The position numbers were made by a program, and so were the translations under genes. Of a stretch of 64,000 nt of DNA, positions 21,303 through 33,210 are shown one piece after another. The notes beneath the pieces were generated by a model that did no database searches, was not told where the DNA came from, and saw nothing but the letters and a program-made list of their open reading frames with translations. This DNA is from Ceratotherium simum simum. Its lineage: Eukaryota; Chordata; Mammalia; Perissodactyla; Rhinocerotidae. The stretch is taken from contig NW_004454195.1 in the NCBI RefSeq assembly GCF_000283155.1, forward strand, positions 11,589,916-11,653,915, in the 5' to 3' direction. Positions within the stretch are counted from its first letter, which is position 1. Every line of letters begins with the position of its first letter.

Positions 21303-21465
21303 CAATGGTTCTCACGCTTGGCTGCACATTAGGAACCCCTGGGAAGGTTTTGAACATCCTGCTGATGCCCAGGCTGCACCCTGGACCAATTACATCAGAG
21401 TCTCTGAGGGTGGGAACTAGGCATTGGTATTTTTAAAAGCTCCTCAAAGCTAAGGAGCTTTGTTT
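21303..21465 (-). mobile_element. hAT-type DNA transposon (MER5-like), first of two adjacent
   Basis: CAATGGTTCTCACGCTTGGC, AGGAACCCCTGGGAAGGTTT, ATCAGAGTCTCTGAGGGTGG and TAGGCATTGGTATTTTTAAA have the typical MER5-group arrangement. It is followed within a few bases by a second related copy. Confidence 0.65.
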
Positions 21466-21467
21466 AA

Positions 21468-21635
21468 AACAGTGCTTCTCAAACTTTGATGTGACATGAA
21501 CCACCTGAGCATCTTGTTAGAATGCAGATTCTGATTCCATAGGGCTGGCATGGGGCCCGAGATGCTGCATTCCTAACAAGTTTCCAGGGGATGCCAATAC
21601 CGCTGGTTCAGGGACCAAGCTTTGAGTAACAAGGT
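21468..21635 (+). mobile_element. hAT-type DNA transposon (MER5A-like), second of two adjacent
   Basis: CAGTGCTTCTCAAACTTTGA, TGAACCACCTGAGCATCTTG, GAATGCAGATTCTGATTCCA, CATTCCTAACAAGTTTCCAG and a GCTGGTTCAGGGACCA end fit MER5A closely. Confidence 0.8.
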
Positions 21636-21654
21636 TGAGATGGTACAAGGCACA

Positions 21655-21800
21655 AAAATTATGTTTGAAAAAATGTGGCACAAGCAATATACTACAGAAG
21701 TGAGCACAGAAGAAGCAGCAGTTGTTCTGGCAGAGGAAATCAGGGTTGCTGCACAGAAGAGGTGGCATTTAAGAGACCCTTGAACAATGAGGAGGCTTTG
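21655..21800 (-). repeat. L2 fragment, antisense
   Basis: CAGAGGAAATCAGGGTTGCT and GAAGAGGTGGCATTTAAGAG are in the style of antisense L2. Diverged and short. Confidence 0.4.
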
Positions 21801-21813
21801 GGCAGAATATGAA

Positions 21814-22251
21814 TGTGTCCTAGTCAGAGAAACAGAACCAATAGGGTAAGTATGTGTGTGTGTGTGTATGTATATATATATAGAGAGAGAGAGAGAGAGA
21901 TTTAAGAAATGGTTTATGCGATTGTAGATGCTGGCAGGTCTGGAATCTGCAGGGCAGGACAGCAGGCTGGAGACCCAGAGAAGAGTCAGTGTTGCAGTTC
22001 AAGTCTGAAGGCAGTCTGCTGGCAGAATTCCCTCTTCTTTAGGGGAGATCAGTCTTTTTCTGTTAAGGCCTTCAGCTAGTTGGATGAGGCCCACCCACAT
22101 TAGGGAGAATAATCTGCTTTACTCAGAGTCTGCTGATTTACATGTTAATCTCATCTAAAAAATACTTTCCTAGAAGCATTTAGAATAATGTTTGACCAAA
22201 TGTCTGGGAACCATGGCCTAGCCAAGTTGACACATAAAATTAACCATCACA
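21814..22251 (-). mobile_element. ERVL-type solo LTR (MLT2-like)
   Basis: The plus strand opens TGTGTCCTAGTCAGAGAAAC and AGAACCAATAGGGTAAGTAT. It continues with CTGGAGACCCAGAGAAGAGT, CCACCCACATTAGGGAGAAT and ATGTTAATCTCATCTAAAAA, and closes AAAATTAACCATCACA. The TG and CA ends and the length (about 438 bases) fit a nearly full solo LTR. No internal viral gene is present. Confidence 0.8.
21850..21900 (+). repeat. (TG)n-(TA)n-(GA)n microsatellite inside LTR
   Basis: A TGTGTGTGTGTGTGTATG run, then TATATATATATA and then GAGAGAGAGAGAGAGAGA. The simple tract is characteristic of this LTR family. Confidence 0.9.
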
Positions 22252-22975
22252 GTAGGGGAAAGGGTATCCCAGTTTCCTTTGGCCTCTGTAAACTCTAGAA
22301 TTCCAGCTGGAGAGGGAGGAGCTTGTGGTCCAAGGGAGCAAGAATGATTTCTGGGCACTTCATCTTTGCTGCTGATGTTCCGACAAGTCTTTGTTCTGCT
22401 GTAAATGTAGAAGAGCCAGACTTCACGAGCCTCAGAATCGGCGTCAGCTCAGCTGTGGGTCTGTCGGTCCACCGTTGCCTCTGCCCCTGCCCATGTGTGG
22501 ACACTGGAGCCCAGACCAGTGTCTGGATCATTCCGGTTGCCTGGCTCCATGTCCAGGGGAAATGGACTAACAGGGAAAATCAGGTCTGGAGGAAAATCAT
22601 GTGTGGTGCTCTGGAGCAGACACTCTGCCTCACTCCCTCGTGATTTGAATCACCTGGAAAAGGGAAGCTGAGTGGGGGCAAAAACACCAGAATATCTACA
22701 GGCGAGGAGCACACTGTAGTGGGGGGGGGGGCGTCTAACGTTTTCTGACCCACAGGATGAAATACATTTTACATCATGGCCCAATAAATATGTAACTATA
22801 AATACATAGATATAGATAACATGTGTGTGCATGCATAAATAAAATTGGAAAAAGTTTATGATCTGGCACTTAGCCTTATTTCATTGGCATATGATGCACT
22901 ATGATATTTTCTATTCTCTTCTATTTCATTAAGAAGAAAAGCTGGTCCTGTCCCACTGAACCAATTTCACAGTTC
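22252..22975. other. Intron segment without recognised feature
   Basis: Contains an 11-base G run at about 22720-22730. No gene or clear repeat. Confidence 0.4.
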
Positions 22976-23269
22976 TTTTTTTCTGTGTGAGGAAGATCAG
23001 CCCTGAGCTAACATCCATGCCAATCCTCCTCTTTTTGCTGAGGAAGACCGGCTCTGAGCTAACGTCTTTTGCCAATCCTCCTCCTTTTTTTCCCGAAAGT
23101 CCCAGTAGATAGTTGTATGTCATAGTTGCACATCCTGCTAGTTGCTGTATGTGGGACGCGGCCTCAGCATGGCCGGAGAGGCGGTGCGTTGGTGAGCGCC
23201 TGGGATCCGAACCCGGGCCGCCAGTAGCAGAGTGTGCGCACTTAACCGCTAAGCCACGGGGCCGGCCCC
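22976..23269 (-). mobile_element. ERE-type SINE (long form), minus strand
   Basis: The plus strand reads TGTGAGGAAGATCAGCCCTG and AGCTAACATCCATGCCAATC, then CCCAGTAGATAGTTGTATGT, then CATGGCCGGAGAGGCGGTGC. The reversed B box is GGGATCCGAACCCGGG, and the end is CTAAGCCACGGGGCCGGCCC. Imperfect flanks TTCACAGTTCTT and TTCCACAATTCTT suggest the target duplication. Confidence 0.93.
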
Positions 23270-23361
23270 CGATTCCACAATTCTTGATGGATGGATTCCT
23301 GCTGTGAAAATGAGACCCAAACCATGGTGGAGTGGGAAGACCTTGGAGAGTCTTGTGATCT

Positions 23362-23566
23362 GAAGCCGCACTGTCCAGGAAAGCTTTCTGTGGTGATGGA
23401 AATGTTCTGTTCTGCACCCTCCACTGTGGGAGCCGCTGGCCCCGGGTGGCTATTGAGCACGTGAGATGTGGCCAGTGCAAAAAGGAACTGAATTTTAAAT
23501 TTTGTTCCATTGTAATTAATTTAAATGCAAGTAGCCGCTGGTGGCTCCCGTGGTGGACAGCACGGA
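23362..23566. mobile_element. hAT-type MITE, copy 2
   Basis: GCACTGTCCAGGAAAGCTTT, TGATGGAAATGTTCTGTTCT, GGTGGCTATTGAGCACGTGA, AACTGAATTTTAAATTTTGT and TGGTGGACAGCACGG. It is in the opposite orientation to the copy at 15177-15380. Confidence 0.75.
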
Positions 23567-24605
23567 TCTGGGGTACTGCCCTCCCTCTGCCTAGCTGTGT
23601 GGCAGTGAGCCCCGACCCTACCACACCCCGTCCCACACCCCAGGCCTCGGGTGCAGCATCTGTAACTGGGAGACTGGACTCGGTGATCTGTGCAGTGCTG
23701 CCAGCTCCTCCTTTCTGGATTCTGGTGGTCAGGAAAGCCAAGCTTAATGCTTACATGGGGCATAGAGTTAATTAAGTGCCTGGGGCGGTGTTACAGATAA
23801 TGCACTTTGCATTTTTAAACGCTCTGTGAGAAACCTTTCCCTTCTTCCCTTTCAGTTGCTTAATTTGTCACCTGTGTGACTTGACAGTTTGGAAAGAGAG
23901 ATGCTTTCTGCTTAATGAAATCTTCGTAGCCCATCTTCAGAAGCCTCCGAGCTCCATGGGTTGGCATTTGCAACCTGAACAGGAGGTGCTTTGCTGTCAT
24001 CAGTTAGCTGTTCTCTTCTCCAGTAGAGGAAACCTTTCTCCAGACAGGTGTCATGGCCCAAAGGGAGGCGACAGTGGGAATTCGGGTGCAAACCATCCGG
24101 GTGGGTTTGATTTGCTTTTGTTGTATGTAGTTTGCAAAACTAGTGATTCTCTTGGAGGTTTGGAGGACAGAATCTGTTTACATCTCAGCAGTTAGAATGG
24201 AGAAGACCCGTGGTTTCCCTAACCTTGGGCCCTGCTGGAAAAATTAAGGGACCCAGGAAAGGATTGCTTCCTCACTCTCCAGATAGTTCTGGTAACAAGA
24301 GTCAACCTTGACCGAGGTGGGGTTTGGCAGGGCACATACCCAGCTTATTTTACTTTTCAGAAAGCGATTTCTTCTCCCAGGCCCTCACAGTTGACCCGGC
24401 TGAAGGGGAGCTGGGTGAGCTCAGCTGATTTGTGCTGAAACCAGAAGTGATCTGAAATGTTCTGCCAACTCATCTTGGCTCTGATGGGAGAGGTAGAAAG
24501 AGTGATAGAAATTCTAGGAAGAGCCCTAATTCATGACATTCAGAAACTGAGAACAAAATAACCAGCCCCCGATTGAAATTAAATGGCCCCGGGCTGCTAG
24601 GAGCA
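23567..24605. other. Intron segment without recognised feature
   Basis: Ordinary sequence; no gene or clear repeat. Confidence 0.4.
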
Positions 24606-24800
24606 TTTAGTCATGTGCCGCATAACGCCAGAGCGCATGTACGGCAGCGGTCCCATAAGATTAGTCTCGTACAGCCTCGGTGTGTAGTAGGCTAGACCAT
24701 CTAGGTCTGTGTAAGCATGCTCTATGTTCACACAACGACGAAATCCCCAAATGATGCAGGTCTCAGACTGTATCCCCGTCGTTAAGTGAAGCATGACTAT
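24606..24800. mobile_element. Tigger-like non-autonomous DNA transposon (MITE), copy 2
   Basis: Begins TTTAGTCATGTGCCGCATAA and ends CGTTAAGTGAAGCATGACTA, inverted ends. The internal blocks GCGGTCCCATAAGATTAGTC and GTGTGTAGTAGGCTAGACCA match copy 1 at 6754-6940. Both carry the same kind of internal deletion. Confidence 0.75.
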
Positions 24801-24924
24801 ATCTTGTTTACTTCTGTTTTCTCGGTGTATAGACAATGAAAGGAGTTTTGAAAATAGTGCAGTGATAGCATTAAAGATGAGCTATGTCAGATTCCCCTAC
24901 ACGTAAATGCAACCCCCTTTGTTA

Positions 24925-25115
24925 AAAGTACAGTATTTGTCATGTGCCAGGCATGTCACTTAATGCTTACCACCACACTCTAAGGAAGGAATTCTCTTCG
25001 TTTACAGATGGAAAAAGAGAGAAGTTAAGTAACTTGCCCAATGTTACACAGCTAGAACTGGCAGTCAAAACCCAAACCTGATGCTCAGGCTATTAAACTG
25101 TTCTGCTGCCTCTCA
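24925..25115 (-). repeat. MIR SINE, antisense
   Basis: TTGTCATGTGCCAGGCATGT, TTCGTTTACAGATGGAAAAA, GTTAAGTAACTTGCCCAATG and TTACACAGCTAGAACTGGCA are in antisense MIR order. Confidence 0.85.
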
Positions 25116-25985
25116 GCTTTAGGCCTGACAAGCTGACGGTGGCCTGCGGTGCCCCAGGGTGTTGGTGACTCATTGTGCCATCCTTGGTACACACAGATGG
25201 TTCATGAGGCACATGTTGGCATCCTTGGTGCCCATCACTCCGAGAGGTGGGAATGCCGGTCCTCTGCTCGCTGGCTTTCTTGGTGGAGGCTGAGCCTGGC
25301 TCGTGTGTTTCCTGGGAAGAGCTGAGTCGAGCGCGAGGTGGAGTGATGGAGAGGGAGCCTTCTTTCTCTCTGAAGTCAGAGCGGGGGAATTCACAGTGAG
25401 GCAGCCAGTGTACCCTGTGCATAGCAGATAAAGGGAAAAAACAACAGCACACCACTTAGAGACTCAGCTGACAGGAAACAGCTGCTGAAGGAGGAATGGA
25501 CAACATGGGGGCAGGGTGGTACCGCTCTGCTCCGGAGAGTGGAAGGTGTGAGCTGACAGTGGACGGAAAAACAAGGGGGAGGCTGCACTGGAGCCATCAC
25601 AGCTGTGCTAGCTGACTCGGGAGACCAGGATGCTTCAGATGGCATCATGTCAAGGGTCTGCGCGGGGCTGGGCCTGTGAGGGCAGACGCCTCCCATCCCT
25701 TCTGACCTGGGGCATCCTCCCTTCTCCCCAGCTGCACTGGCTCAGGGACACGATGAAGAGACAGCCTCCTCTGCCTCCTGTCCACCTTGCCTTTGATGCA
25801 CGAAACCCTGATCTGATCTATTGGGGACCATTGTGGCTGTCCCTCCAGCTTTTCTTCCCACCACTCCATATCACTTCTTACAAGAAATCACATCAGAAAC
25901 GCTCCCGCCTCCCCGTCTCAATTCACTTCTTTTGCTCGAGGGGCAGTGAGATCTTTTTCTGACTGCCTTAGTGATGACGACTAGG
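25116..25985. other. Intron segment without recognised feature
   Basis: Moderately GC-rich, unique-looking. Open frames on both strands (for example 25093-25455 and 25630-25962) have no recognisable product. Confidence 0.4.
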
Positions 25986-25989
25986 ACAG

Positions 25990-26195
25990 TCTCACCCTCA
26001 CAAAGCAGTTTTGTATCACCTCATTTTTATCCTCGCAACAACTCTATAATGCAGGGGTTAACACCATTTTATAGAGGTGGAAAATGGGGCTCAGAGAGTT
26101 TAGGTCACTTGTTGAAGGTCACACAGCTAATCAGGAGGGTCCGTGACTGAAGTCAAGATCAGTCTGACTTCTCCATCACACCAGATCGCCTTACG
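25990..26195 (-). repeat. MIR SINE, antisense
   Basis: CCTCGCAACAACTCTATAAT, CACCATTTTATAGAGGTGGA, GGCTCAGAGAGTTTAGGTCA and GGTCACACAGCTAATCAGGA are in antisense MIR order. Confidence 0.8.
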
Positions 26196-29100
26196 AGTTC
26201 AGTAGGGAGCATTATTGATTACATCTCTGTTTCAAAGGAGTTTGAAAATGGTTTATAAGATGATATATAATACAAAGAGTGTTTTTAAAAATTATAGATG
26301 AGGAAGAAAAGGCCAATGGACTAGGAAACAATCAATCAGATTTGGATTTTAATTGCCCTGAGTTCAAGCATCCTTTGGGGTAAGCTGAGACCTCTAGGCT
26401 TGTAGGATGGACAGGCTGACAGGAAGGAGTGAAATCACGCTTTTGAACGGCTAACCCCAGCTTGAGCTCCAGGAATCGTATCGGGAACCTCTGCTGTTGC
26501 CTGGATAGAAAATGCTTCTCGGTTTCAACTGAAGGCTGTCGCTGAAGTAGCCCAAGCAAATGATTTAGGAGCTCTGAAAACAGAGCCAGTGACGGCTCCG
26601 TGTTCATTTTTCTTGCCAGAACAGGCTGGCAGCCACTTCCAGAGAACATAAGGTATAGAGAATAGTTTAGAACTACACTGAGGATGTCATCTTACTCTGA
26701 ATCACATCCAGCTGCCGGAATTTGGTATAGATGGTTGTGAACACTTAGTGGGAAATACCCGATCTCCATCAGTAATTGGTAATGCTTCTGGCACAGGAGA
26801 AGTACCAAGTGTGGCATTATCCAGGCCCAGGCTCTAGTCCCAGCTCCGTCGTTCCGTGGGCATGTGACGTTTTCTCTGCATCAGTTTCTCAAAATGTTTC
26901 TGAGGACCCTGGGTTGAGGGTGGACAAGGGACTTGTTAAAAATGGAGACTCTTAGGCACCACCCTGTGATATCGGGTGTTCCTGGTGGATGGGTGAATTC
27001 CTTTGTTGGCTCTCTGCTGGTGGCAGGCTTATTAATCATCATCCGCAAACATTTATCGAGCACCTGCTATCTGTTGGACGCAGTTTTACATGCTGTAGAA
27101 CTTTCTAGAGCCATGCCTCCATTTTAGACTCTGGAAAATTACAGCAGGGCCAGGTTGCCTCTCCAGTCCCTGTCAGGTGCTCATTTGTTTCTGGCAAATG
27201 TGACTCACAGTCCACAGCGGGGAGCGGGTCTGGGAAGGTCAGGCTCCCCTGGCAGTCTTCCACTTCCCATGTCGGGCACACGTGGCTTTGGTCTGCACAG
27301 CTGTACAAGCATTGCCCCTTTGCCTCATGTTTATGATAGAAGGCACCATCTTTGATTGTCCCATGTGAGCCACTAATGTCACCTGTTAGTTATGGGAACA
27401 GGGAGGAGCAGGAATGTTCCCCCATATGTCAGCAGAATGAGTGCCCCTGCAAAGGATTTCCCAAACTCCTCTGTTCAGGTGCCCCAGAGTGGGGGAGTGG
27501 CATGGTTCAACCCCTCCTGCAGGGACAATCAATTCTCTTTGAGGTCTCTTGTTCTTATTTGAAAAATTCGTGTGAGCTTTTCGTTCTACTCAATAATGTC
27601 CCTGTGAGGAATGAATAAAATGAAAGCTTTTATTCCCACGAGGCTACCATCCTGCCCGGCGTGTGTGGGGAGGGGATGCAGGTGCCCCAGTTTATGAAGC
27701 TCAGCTCTAGGAGGCTACACAGCAGGACCTAACATTCTGTTCAGGATTGATCATTTGCAGTGAGAGAGCCATTGAGATCTGTCTATGTATTTATTTAGAT
27801 TCTTGCTTTATTCTAGAAAGAGTTAGAGGTGGCTGCAATGAGTAGTTTAAAAATTAACCTGTATTTAATGGGCAAAAGAAAGTGGAATAAATCTGATCTG
27901 TAGTCACGACAAGCTAAAACACTCTGTGAGAAGCCTCACTTCCTCTCCACCATCTGGGATCTTGCTGAGAGGCAGAGTGGTTGTGCTTTGGGCCACCTCT
28001 GGGACCCACGTCCATCATGGGATGAGGACTTCCCCGGGACTGAGCAGGACTGAACGAGGAGGGTCCCCAGCCCTGCACGCCTGCTCTACCAAAATCATGC
28101 CCAGCAATATTTTAAATAATTAGCAGTAGTCAAGCTAGAGGAATGGTTCTGCTAAATTCCCGTACAGTCTATTTGAGAGTGCTGTCCACAGAGGGCTGAC
28201 CAGGCAGATGTTCAGCTCCGATTGACTGGGCACTCAGGTGAGGGTGCTCCTCCCTTTTAGCAGGATTCCAGCAGGTGGGGGTACAAACACGGAAGTGCAG
28301 GAAGGATACGGGGCACTCGGACCTCCTGCGCCCTTCCTGATCTAATGTGGCTCTTTGTGTGGGTGTCTGTGATGAATTTGGCTGAGGCATTTCTTCCTCT
28401 TCTGCGTGGGCTTCCTCGGTCCAAACAGAACGTCCGGTGGCCTGTACAGGGCCCTGCTGACTGGCAGTAGCAGGAGTTCTGGTTTGCTGCTGTTTTGGCT
28501 TAATGATACCCCTTTCCCTGTGGTTTCAGACATTTCCCTATCAATCTGTCAATCTTTGGTGAGATATCATGAGAATTTTTGCTTTAGAATAACATATGTC
28601 ACATCTCGGGTGTTTCTACAGCCAAATTCAGACCAGAGATGAGGGGACTTTCCCTCCCACTCGTAGTGGCCGCCCTGCCCGAGACGGTTCAACATGGCTC
28701 CTGTGAGCCTGGAGTTGGCTTCCTTCTCAGGAAACAAAACCCCCGATGGGTGTCTGGAATTACCAAGGTGATTTAGTGATAGAGACTTCTGGAAGAACCA
28801 ACCTGAGCGTAAAACTCAGTCCAGATCAGGTCGGAAACCTGACCCGCCTCTCACCTCTCGGGTGTATCCACTCACTGCCAAGCTTTCCGAATCCTTAGGA
28901 GGCATGTGCTTCTGTGGGGACAGGAGCCTTGGTGGGGGGCAGGGCAGAGGGCCGTGTGTGTGTGCAGAGCCCCCATGTGACAGGCACACGTGCAGAGAGA
29001 TTTAGATTAGAGGGCCTCAGATGACTAAACCCTCAGTTCTAGCGGGAGCCGCAGTATAAAATGGTATAAAACCTCATCCAAATGCATTTATAATCTATTT

Positions 29101-29711
29101 GAGATTTTTCATATCAGGACAGCCAGAGGTTTGCTGTGAGTGACAGCCAGAGGAGGAAGCCAAGGTCCTGGGGTCTGAAGTAGCCCTCCCCCACCACCTC
29201 CCTGACTCCTGCTCTGGTAATCCCATGTGCGGCCGCCTCTGTCTCCCTCTTGCCACCCACAGAAGGACTGGGAAGCGTTGACGTCAGTCCCCGCTGTCAG
29301 CAGTGGCCTCGGTCTGTGGGAGGTGGAGCGTGGACTCCTGCAGTGGAGAGGGGTGTTTCTGCTCCATGGGTGATGTGTGAGTGTGAGCACACGTGTGCAC
29401 GTGGACGGGTGTTGTGCTATTGCTCATTCTAAGGAGCCAGTGGGTAGTGTGGAAATGTGCCTTCTGTTGGTTTCTTGTTTTCTTGGTTTCTTTTTGGTGG
29501 TTTTAAAAGAAGTAGTCACTGAAAAGCCAGGAAGCAGGATTTGGGGACGTGCCAGTGAGCAAGAAGCCCCTCTAGTGTCCTGTATCTCTTGCTCTTCGGT
29601 CCAACAAGGGTGCGTTGTTGTATTATGCGTGCGTCTCTGCAGGGCTGTCTATGAGAAAGAGACATTGGCCTTGCTGGTTCCAGCCAGCTGCTTCTATCAG
29701 CTCGATGGGCT
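26196..29711. other. Long intron stretch with only small old fragments
   Basis: About 3.5 kb that is largely unique in appearance. A short L2 or MIR 3' fragment lies at about 27030-27095 (GCAAACATTTATCGAGCACC). Nothing here supports a gene. Confidence 0.4.
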
Positions 29712-30156
29712 TGTATTAGTTTCCTGAGCCTGCTGTAACAAAGTACCACAAACTGGGTGGAGGCTTAAACAAGAGAAATTAATTCTCACAGTTCTGGAGG
29801 CCAGAAGGCTGAGATCAAGGCTGGTTCCTTCTGAGGGCTGAGGGAGAATCTGTTCCAGGCCTCTCCTCTACCTTCTGGTGGTTTGCTGGCCATCTTTGTC
29901 GTTTCTTGGCTTATAGAAGCATCACCCCATCTCTGCTTTCATGTTCAATGGTGTTCTCCCTGTGTGCGTGTCTGTCTCTGTGCCTACACGTCCCCTTTTT
30001 ATAAGGACCAGTCATGGTGGATTAAGGCCCACCCAAATACCTCATTTGAACTTGATCCTCTGTGAAGACCTCGTTTCCAAATAAAGTCACATCCACAGGT
30101 ACTAGGGATTAGGACTTCAACACTGTGGAGGAGTGGGCACAGTTCAACCCATAATA
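29712..30156 (-). mobile_element. MLT1-type (ERVL-MaLR) solo LTR
   Basis: The plus strand opens TGTATTAGTTTCCTGAGCCT and ACAAAGTACCACAAACTGGG. It continues with CACAGTTCTGGAGGCCAGAA, GGTTCCTTCTGAGGGCTGAG and GACTTCAACACTGTGGAGGA, and ends near AGTTCAACCCATAATA. This is a full-length reverse copy of a MaLR LTR without internal sequence. Confidence 0.85.
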
Positions 30157-30194
30157 GTGGTGAAAGGGGGTTTTGTGCTCACCTGATGTGAGAG

Positions 30195-30318
30195 GCCTGG
30201 GAGCATAGGTTATGGAGTCCGAAGGCCTGGGATTGAAAGCTGCCACTTACTAGCTGTGTGTCTTCAGGCAAGTTGCTTCCATATCAGTAAAATGGGCAAA
30301 TTGAAAAAAAAAAAAAAA
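30195..30318 (+). repeat. MIR SINE with following A run
   Basis: GGAGTCCGAAGGCCTGGGAT, CACTTACTAGCTGTGTGTCT and TATCAGTAAAATGGGCAAAT fit MIR. A run of about 14 A follows at 30305-30318. Confidence 0.75.
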
Positions 30319-30467
30319 GTTGAATTGAGAGGAGTAAGGATGTTACCACCTGAATTTCTAGATGTATACATCTTCAAATGACTAAATAATTGTCCCCTCC
30401 AGGGAATCTGCAAGGATCCCTTGTGTTCTGAATACTGAAAAACATTTATCTTTGACACTAGATTTAT

Positions 30468-30695
30468 GCATTTAACAAACATTTATTCAAGCCTTGCTGT
30501 GCACAAAACACTTCGCAAGGTGCTAAGGTGTCTAAAAAAGACCGCTGAGGTAATATCTCTGGTTTCAAGGAGCTTGCAGCCTCGTGAAACACACAGACAT
30601 AAAGTGATGCTGTCATAGGTCGTAACAGGCATTGTGCAAAGTGCTCGCCTGGATTAACCCACGTAGTCCTCAGAATAATCTGATGGATAGATACA
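30468..30695 (-). repeat. L2 3' end, antisense
   Basis: TTAACAAACATTTATTCAAG, TGGTTTCAAGGAGCTTGCAG and CAAAGTGCTCGCCTGGATTA are typical of an antisense L2 3' region. Confidence 0.6.
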
Positions 30696-32289
30696 GGGCC
30701 GTGGTCCTTAATCCTCCATTCTGAATCCAAAGAAAAATAAAAAAACTGACTCCGAAAATTGAATTTTTTCTTTGGTTTGGTGCAAGATCATTTGATTACA
30801 GAATCTGAGCTGAACTGATGTGAGGCAATTTGTTGTTAGATTTTTTTTTTCCCCACATCGTGTAAATGTTCACACATTTCTCTGTAGAAAAATACTGAAG
30901 GTGATGCGTAGCATTCAGTAAATGTACCATGTTACGTTTCTAAAATCTGGGAAATTCTAACTCACATCCGGGCCCCAGAGATTTTGGAAAAGAGGATGGT
31001 GGGCCTGTACAGTCTGATGTTTTACAGACAAGGAACACCGAGGTCCAGAGGAGTGAAACCGTGTGCTCAGGTCTCAGAGCTTCAGAGGGATGGAATCAGC
31101 CCTCAGAGCCGGCAACCTGGCTCCAGGGCCCCAAGCTTAGTCAGTGGGTGACTCTGAGGCAGAGGATGGGGACTGAGGGCAGACATCTTACCTGTCATCT
31201 GACCCGTAGAGCCCTGCCATTCCCGGCCTCGTGTCTTTAGACTCCTTTAATTTGGAACATTTCCGCAGGCTCTCTTTGTCATCAAGAGTGAAGACGCTAA
31301 CTCTGCATGCTTGGGTCAGCCAACCCTACTGGTGTTCATTAAGCCTGTTTTGCTTACAAGTCACAGAAACCAGCTCCAGGAGGAGGCATAGAGACAGGGG
31401 TGGGTGGGTGAGGTATGATCAGGGTACAGGAATCTCCCCAGACAGTACTGTGGCTCAGCCTCGGGAAGGATTAGAACCAGGGAATCGTCTCCCATCTGGG
31501 CTTCTCTCTTTGACCACTGACTTGCTGTTTCCCAGCCCACACAGTAGAAAACAGCTACTACCGCTGAAACCTGGCTTTAGACCTGCTCAATTTAAGACAG
31601 CAGCCAGACTGAGCTAGAGGCTCTTCAATCCAATCCAAATCCCCTGCGTCTGCTTCCCTTCTGTGTGTGAGGATGAAGAATGGGGGTGGCGGTGGGGGTC
31701 TGGTTAAAGAAAATACGGCATGTAGGCGCCCTCCATTCAGTGTGGATCTGACCCAGCGTTATCGGTCTTGCTGACCTTAACCCGGCATCTGGTGTGTCTT
31801 TGGGGTGAGCGTTCCCCCGGCCTTGGTTCTTACTGCTTGGGTCTGTTGCCTTCTGTTCCCTCTGCTGATCGGCGGTGGGATAACACATCGCTGGGAGGAC
31901 AGTGCAGCCCGTTTGCTTGGGGTCGTGGCAAGCTGCTTGGCCTTTGGCTGCCCCTGCTCCCAAGCTACTGGCTTCAAATTGATGGGCCTGGAGCCACCAC
32001 ACCACCACCTGCTTGACAACTATTTGGAGGGCTTTGCTGATGAAGTCCTAAGACGCCTGCAGAGCAAAGCTGCATTTATCAGGGTGCCCTGGACTTGACC
32101 CTGTGTGCTCCATGACCTCCTGTTCATCGTGACTGAACTGCTGGCTACTCCTCCCTGGCCTCACCAGGCCCAGTGACACAGCCAGGCTGCTCGCTGGCTC
32201 AGGCCTCCATGTTGCTTGTCTGTTCCCTTCTCTCAGGCCCAAGGGTCTTGGCTGAGGGCCATGGATTACGGCCTGGTCAGTGTCAGAGG
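30696..32289. other. Intron segment, mostly unique, with a weak MIR
   Basis: A diverged antisense MIR is likely at 31010-31165 (TTTACAGACAAGGAACACCG). Open frames at 31625-32098 have no recognisable product. Confidence 0.4.
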
Positions 32290-32455
32290 CCAGGAGAGTC
32301 TGGCAGTGGAAAAGAGGCCTTCAAATCCAGACTTACTCTGGGCAAGTCATTTAACTTCCCTGTGGGCCTCTTTCCTCATCTGTCTCCTGAGGGGAATAGA
32401 CCAGATGTTCTTTCAGGGCTCTTCTGATTCTGAGAAATTCTGTGATGTCCATCAA
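32290..32455 (+). repeat. MIR-type SINE
   Basis: TTCAAATCCAGACTTACTCT, GGGCAAGTCATTTAACTTCC, TTCCTCATCTGTCTCCTGAG and TCAGGGCTCTTCTGATTCTG follow MIR-family order. Confidence 0.65.
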
Positions 32456-32514
32456 GAACTCTGGCAGGAGTTGCCAAGCGAGTACAAAGAATGAGCATCA
32501 CAGTTGGTAGAGAG

Positions 32515-33210
32515 GAGGGCGTCTATGTCTAATCGGGCCAGCCACAGGTGAGAGCCTCTCTAACATCATGGGTTAGGGAACCTTAACAAGGACCATCCCA
32601 AGGCAGCTATGGTCTGGGATTCCTGGACCTTATCCTGAGTCGGTTTACTCATTGTGCAGGCCTGAGACTGTTAGCCTTAGAAAGGCCTGCTTGCAAGGTT
32701 GACCCTTGGCTGGCATCTGGGAGCTAGACTGTACACAGTTCCCTACACCAACATAAAACTTCCCCTATGTGATAAGTGTGGCTCACTGTGCCTAAAGTGC
32801 TTGTGCAAACAGTATGGCTTATATTGAACATTTGGTATCCTTCTGTGAGTCTGGAATTTTGGTACCAGGCAGAGAGTGCCTGTGTGACCAGCCTATAATA
32901 AAAACCCTGGACACTAAGTCTCTGATGGGCTTCCCTGGTAGATGACACTTCACACCTGTGGTCACAGTTCGATGCTGGAGAAATTGAGCACATCTTATGT
33001 GACTCCAGTGAGAGACGAGTCCAGGAAACTTGTGCCTGGTTCCCCCAGACTTTGCCGCACAAGCCTTTTTCCCTTTGGTAGTTTTGCTTCCTATTCTTTC
33101 CCTGTAATCCGTCGTAGCCATGGGTGTAACTGTGTGCTGAGTCCTGTGAATCCTTCTACCAATTCACCTCCTACCACGCCTGGGGCTTGTCTTGGGGACC
33201 CCTGACACTT
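32515..33210 (+). mobile_element. LTR-like block, probably an old ERV solo LTR
   Basis: Contains GGCCAGCCACAGGTGAGAGC, then CCTATAATAAAAACCCTGGA with a polyadenylation-type AATAAA. It then has CTTTCCCTGTAATCCGTCGT and CTGAGTCCTGTGAATCCTTC, ending near TTGTCTTGGGGACCCCTGAC. This is the style of a mammalian ERV LTR 3' half. The family is not named and the left edge is approximate. No viral gene sequence is seen. Confidence 0.5.

Noticed and set aside
22929..23741. 270-residue minus-strand open frame
   Set aside because: It runs through an ERE SINE and a hAT element and shows no recognisable domain. Treated as a chance frame over transposon sequence.
32048..33205. Open frames on both strands around the LTR-like block
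   Set aside because: Short and unsupported; the region is better explained as old LTR sequence.
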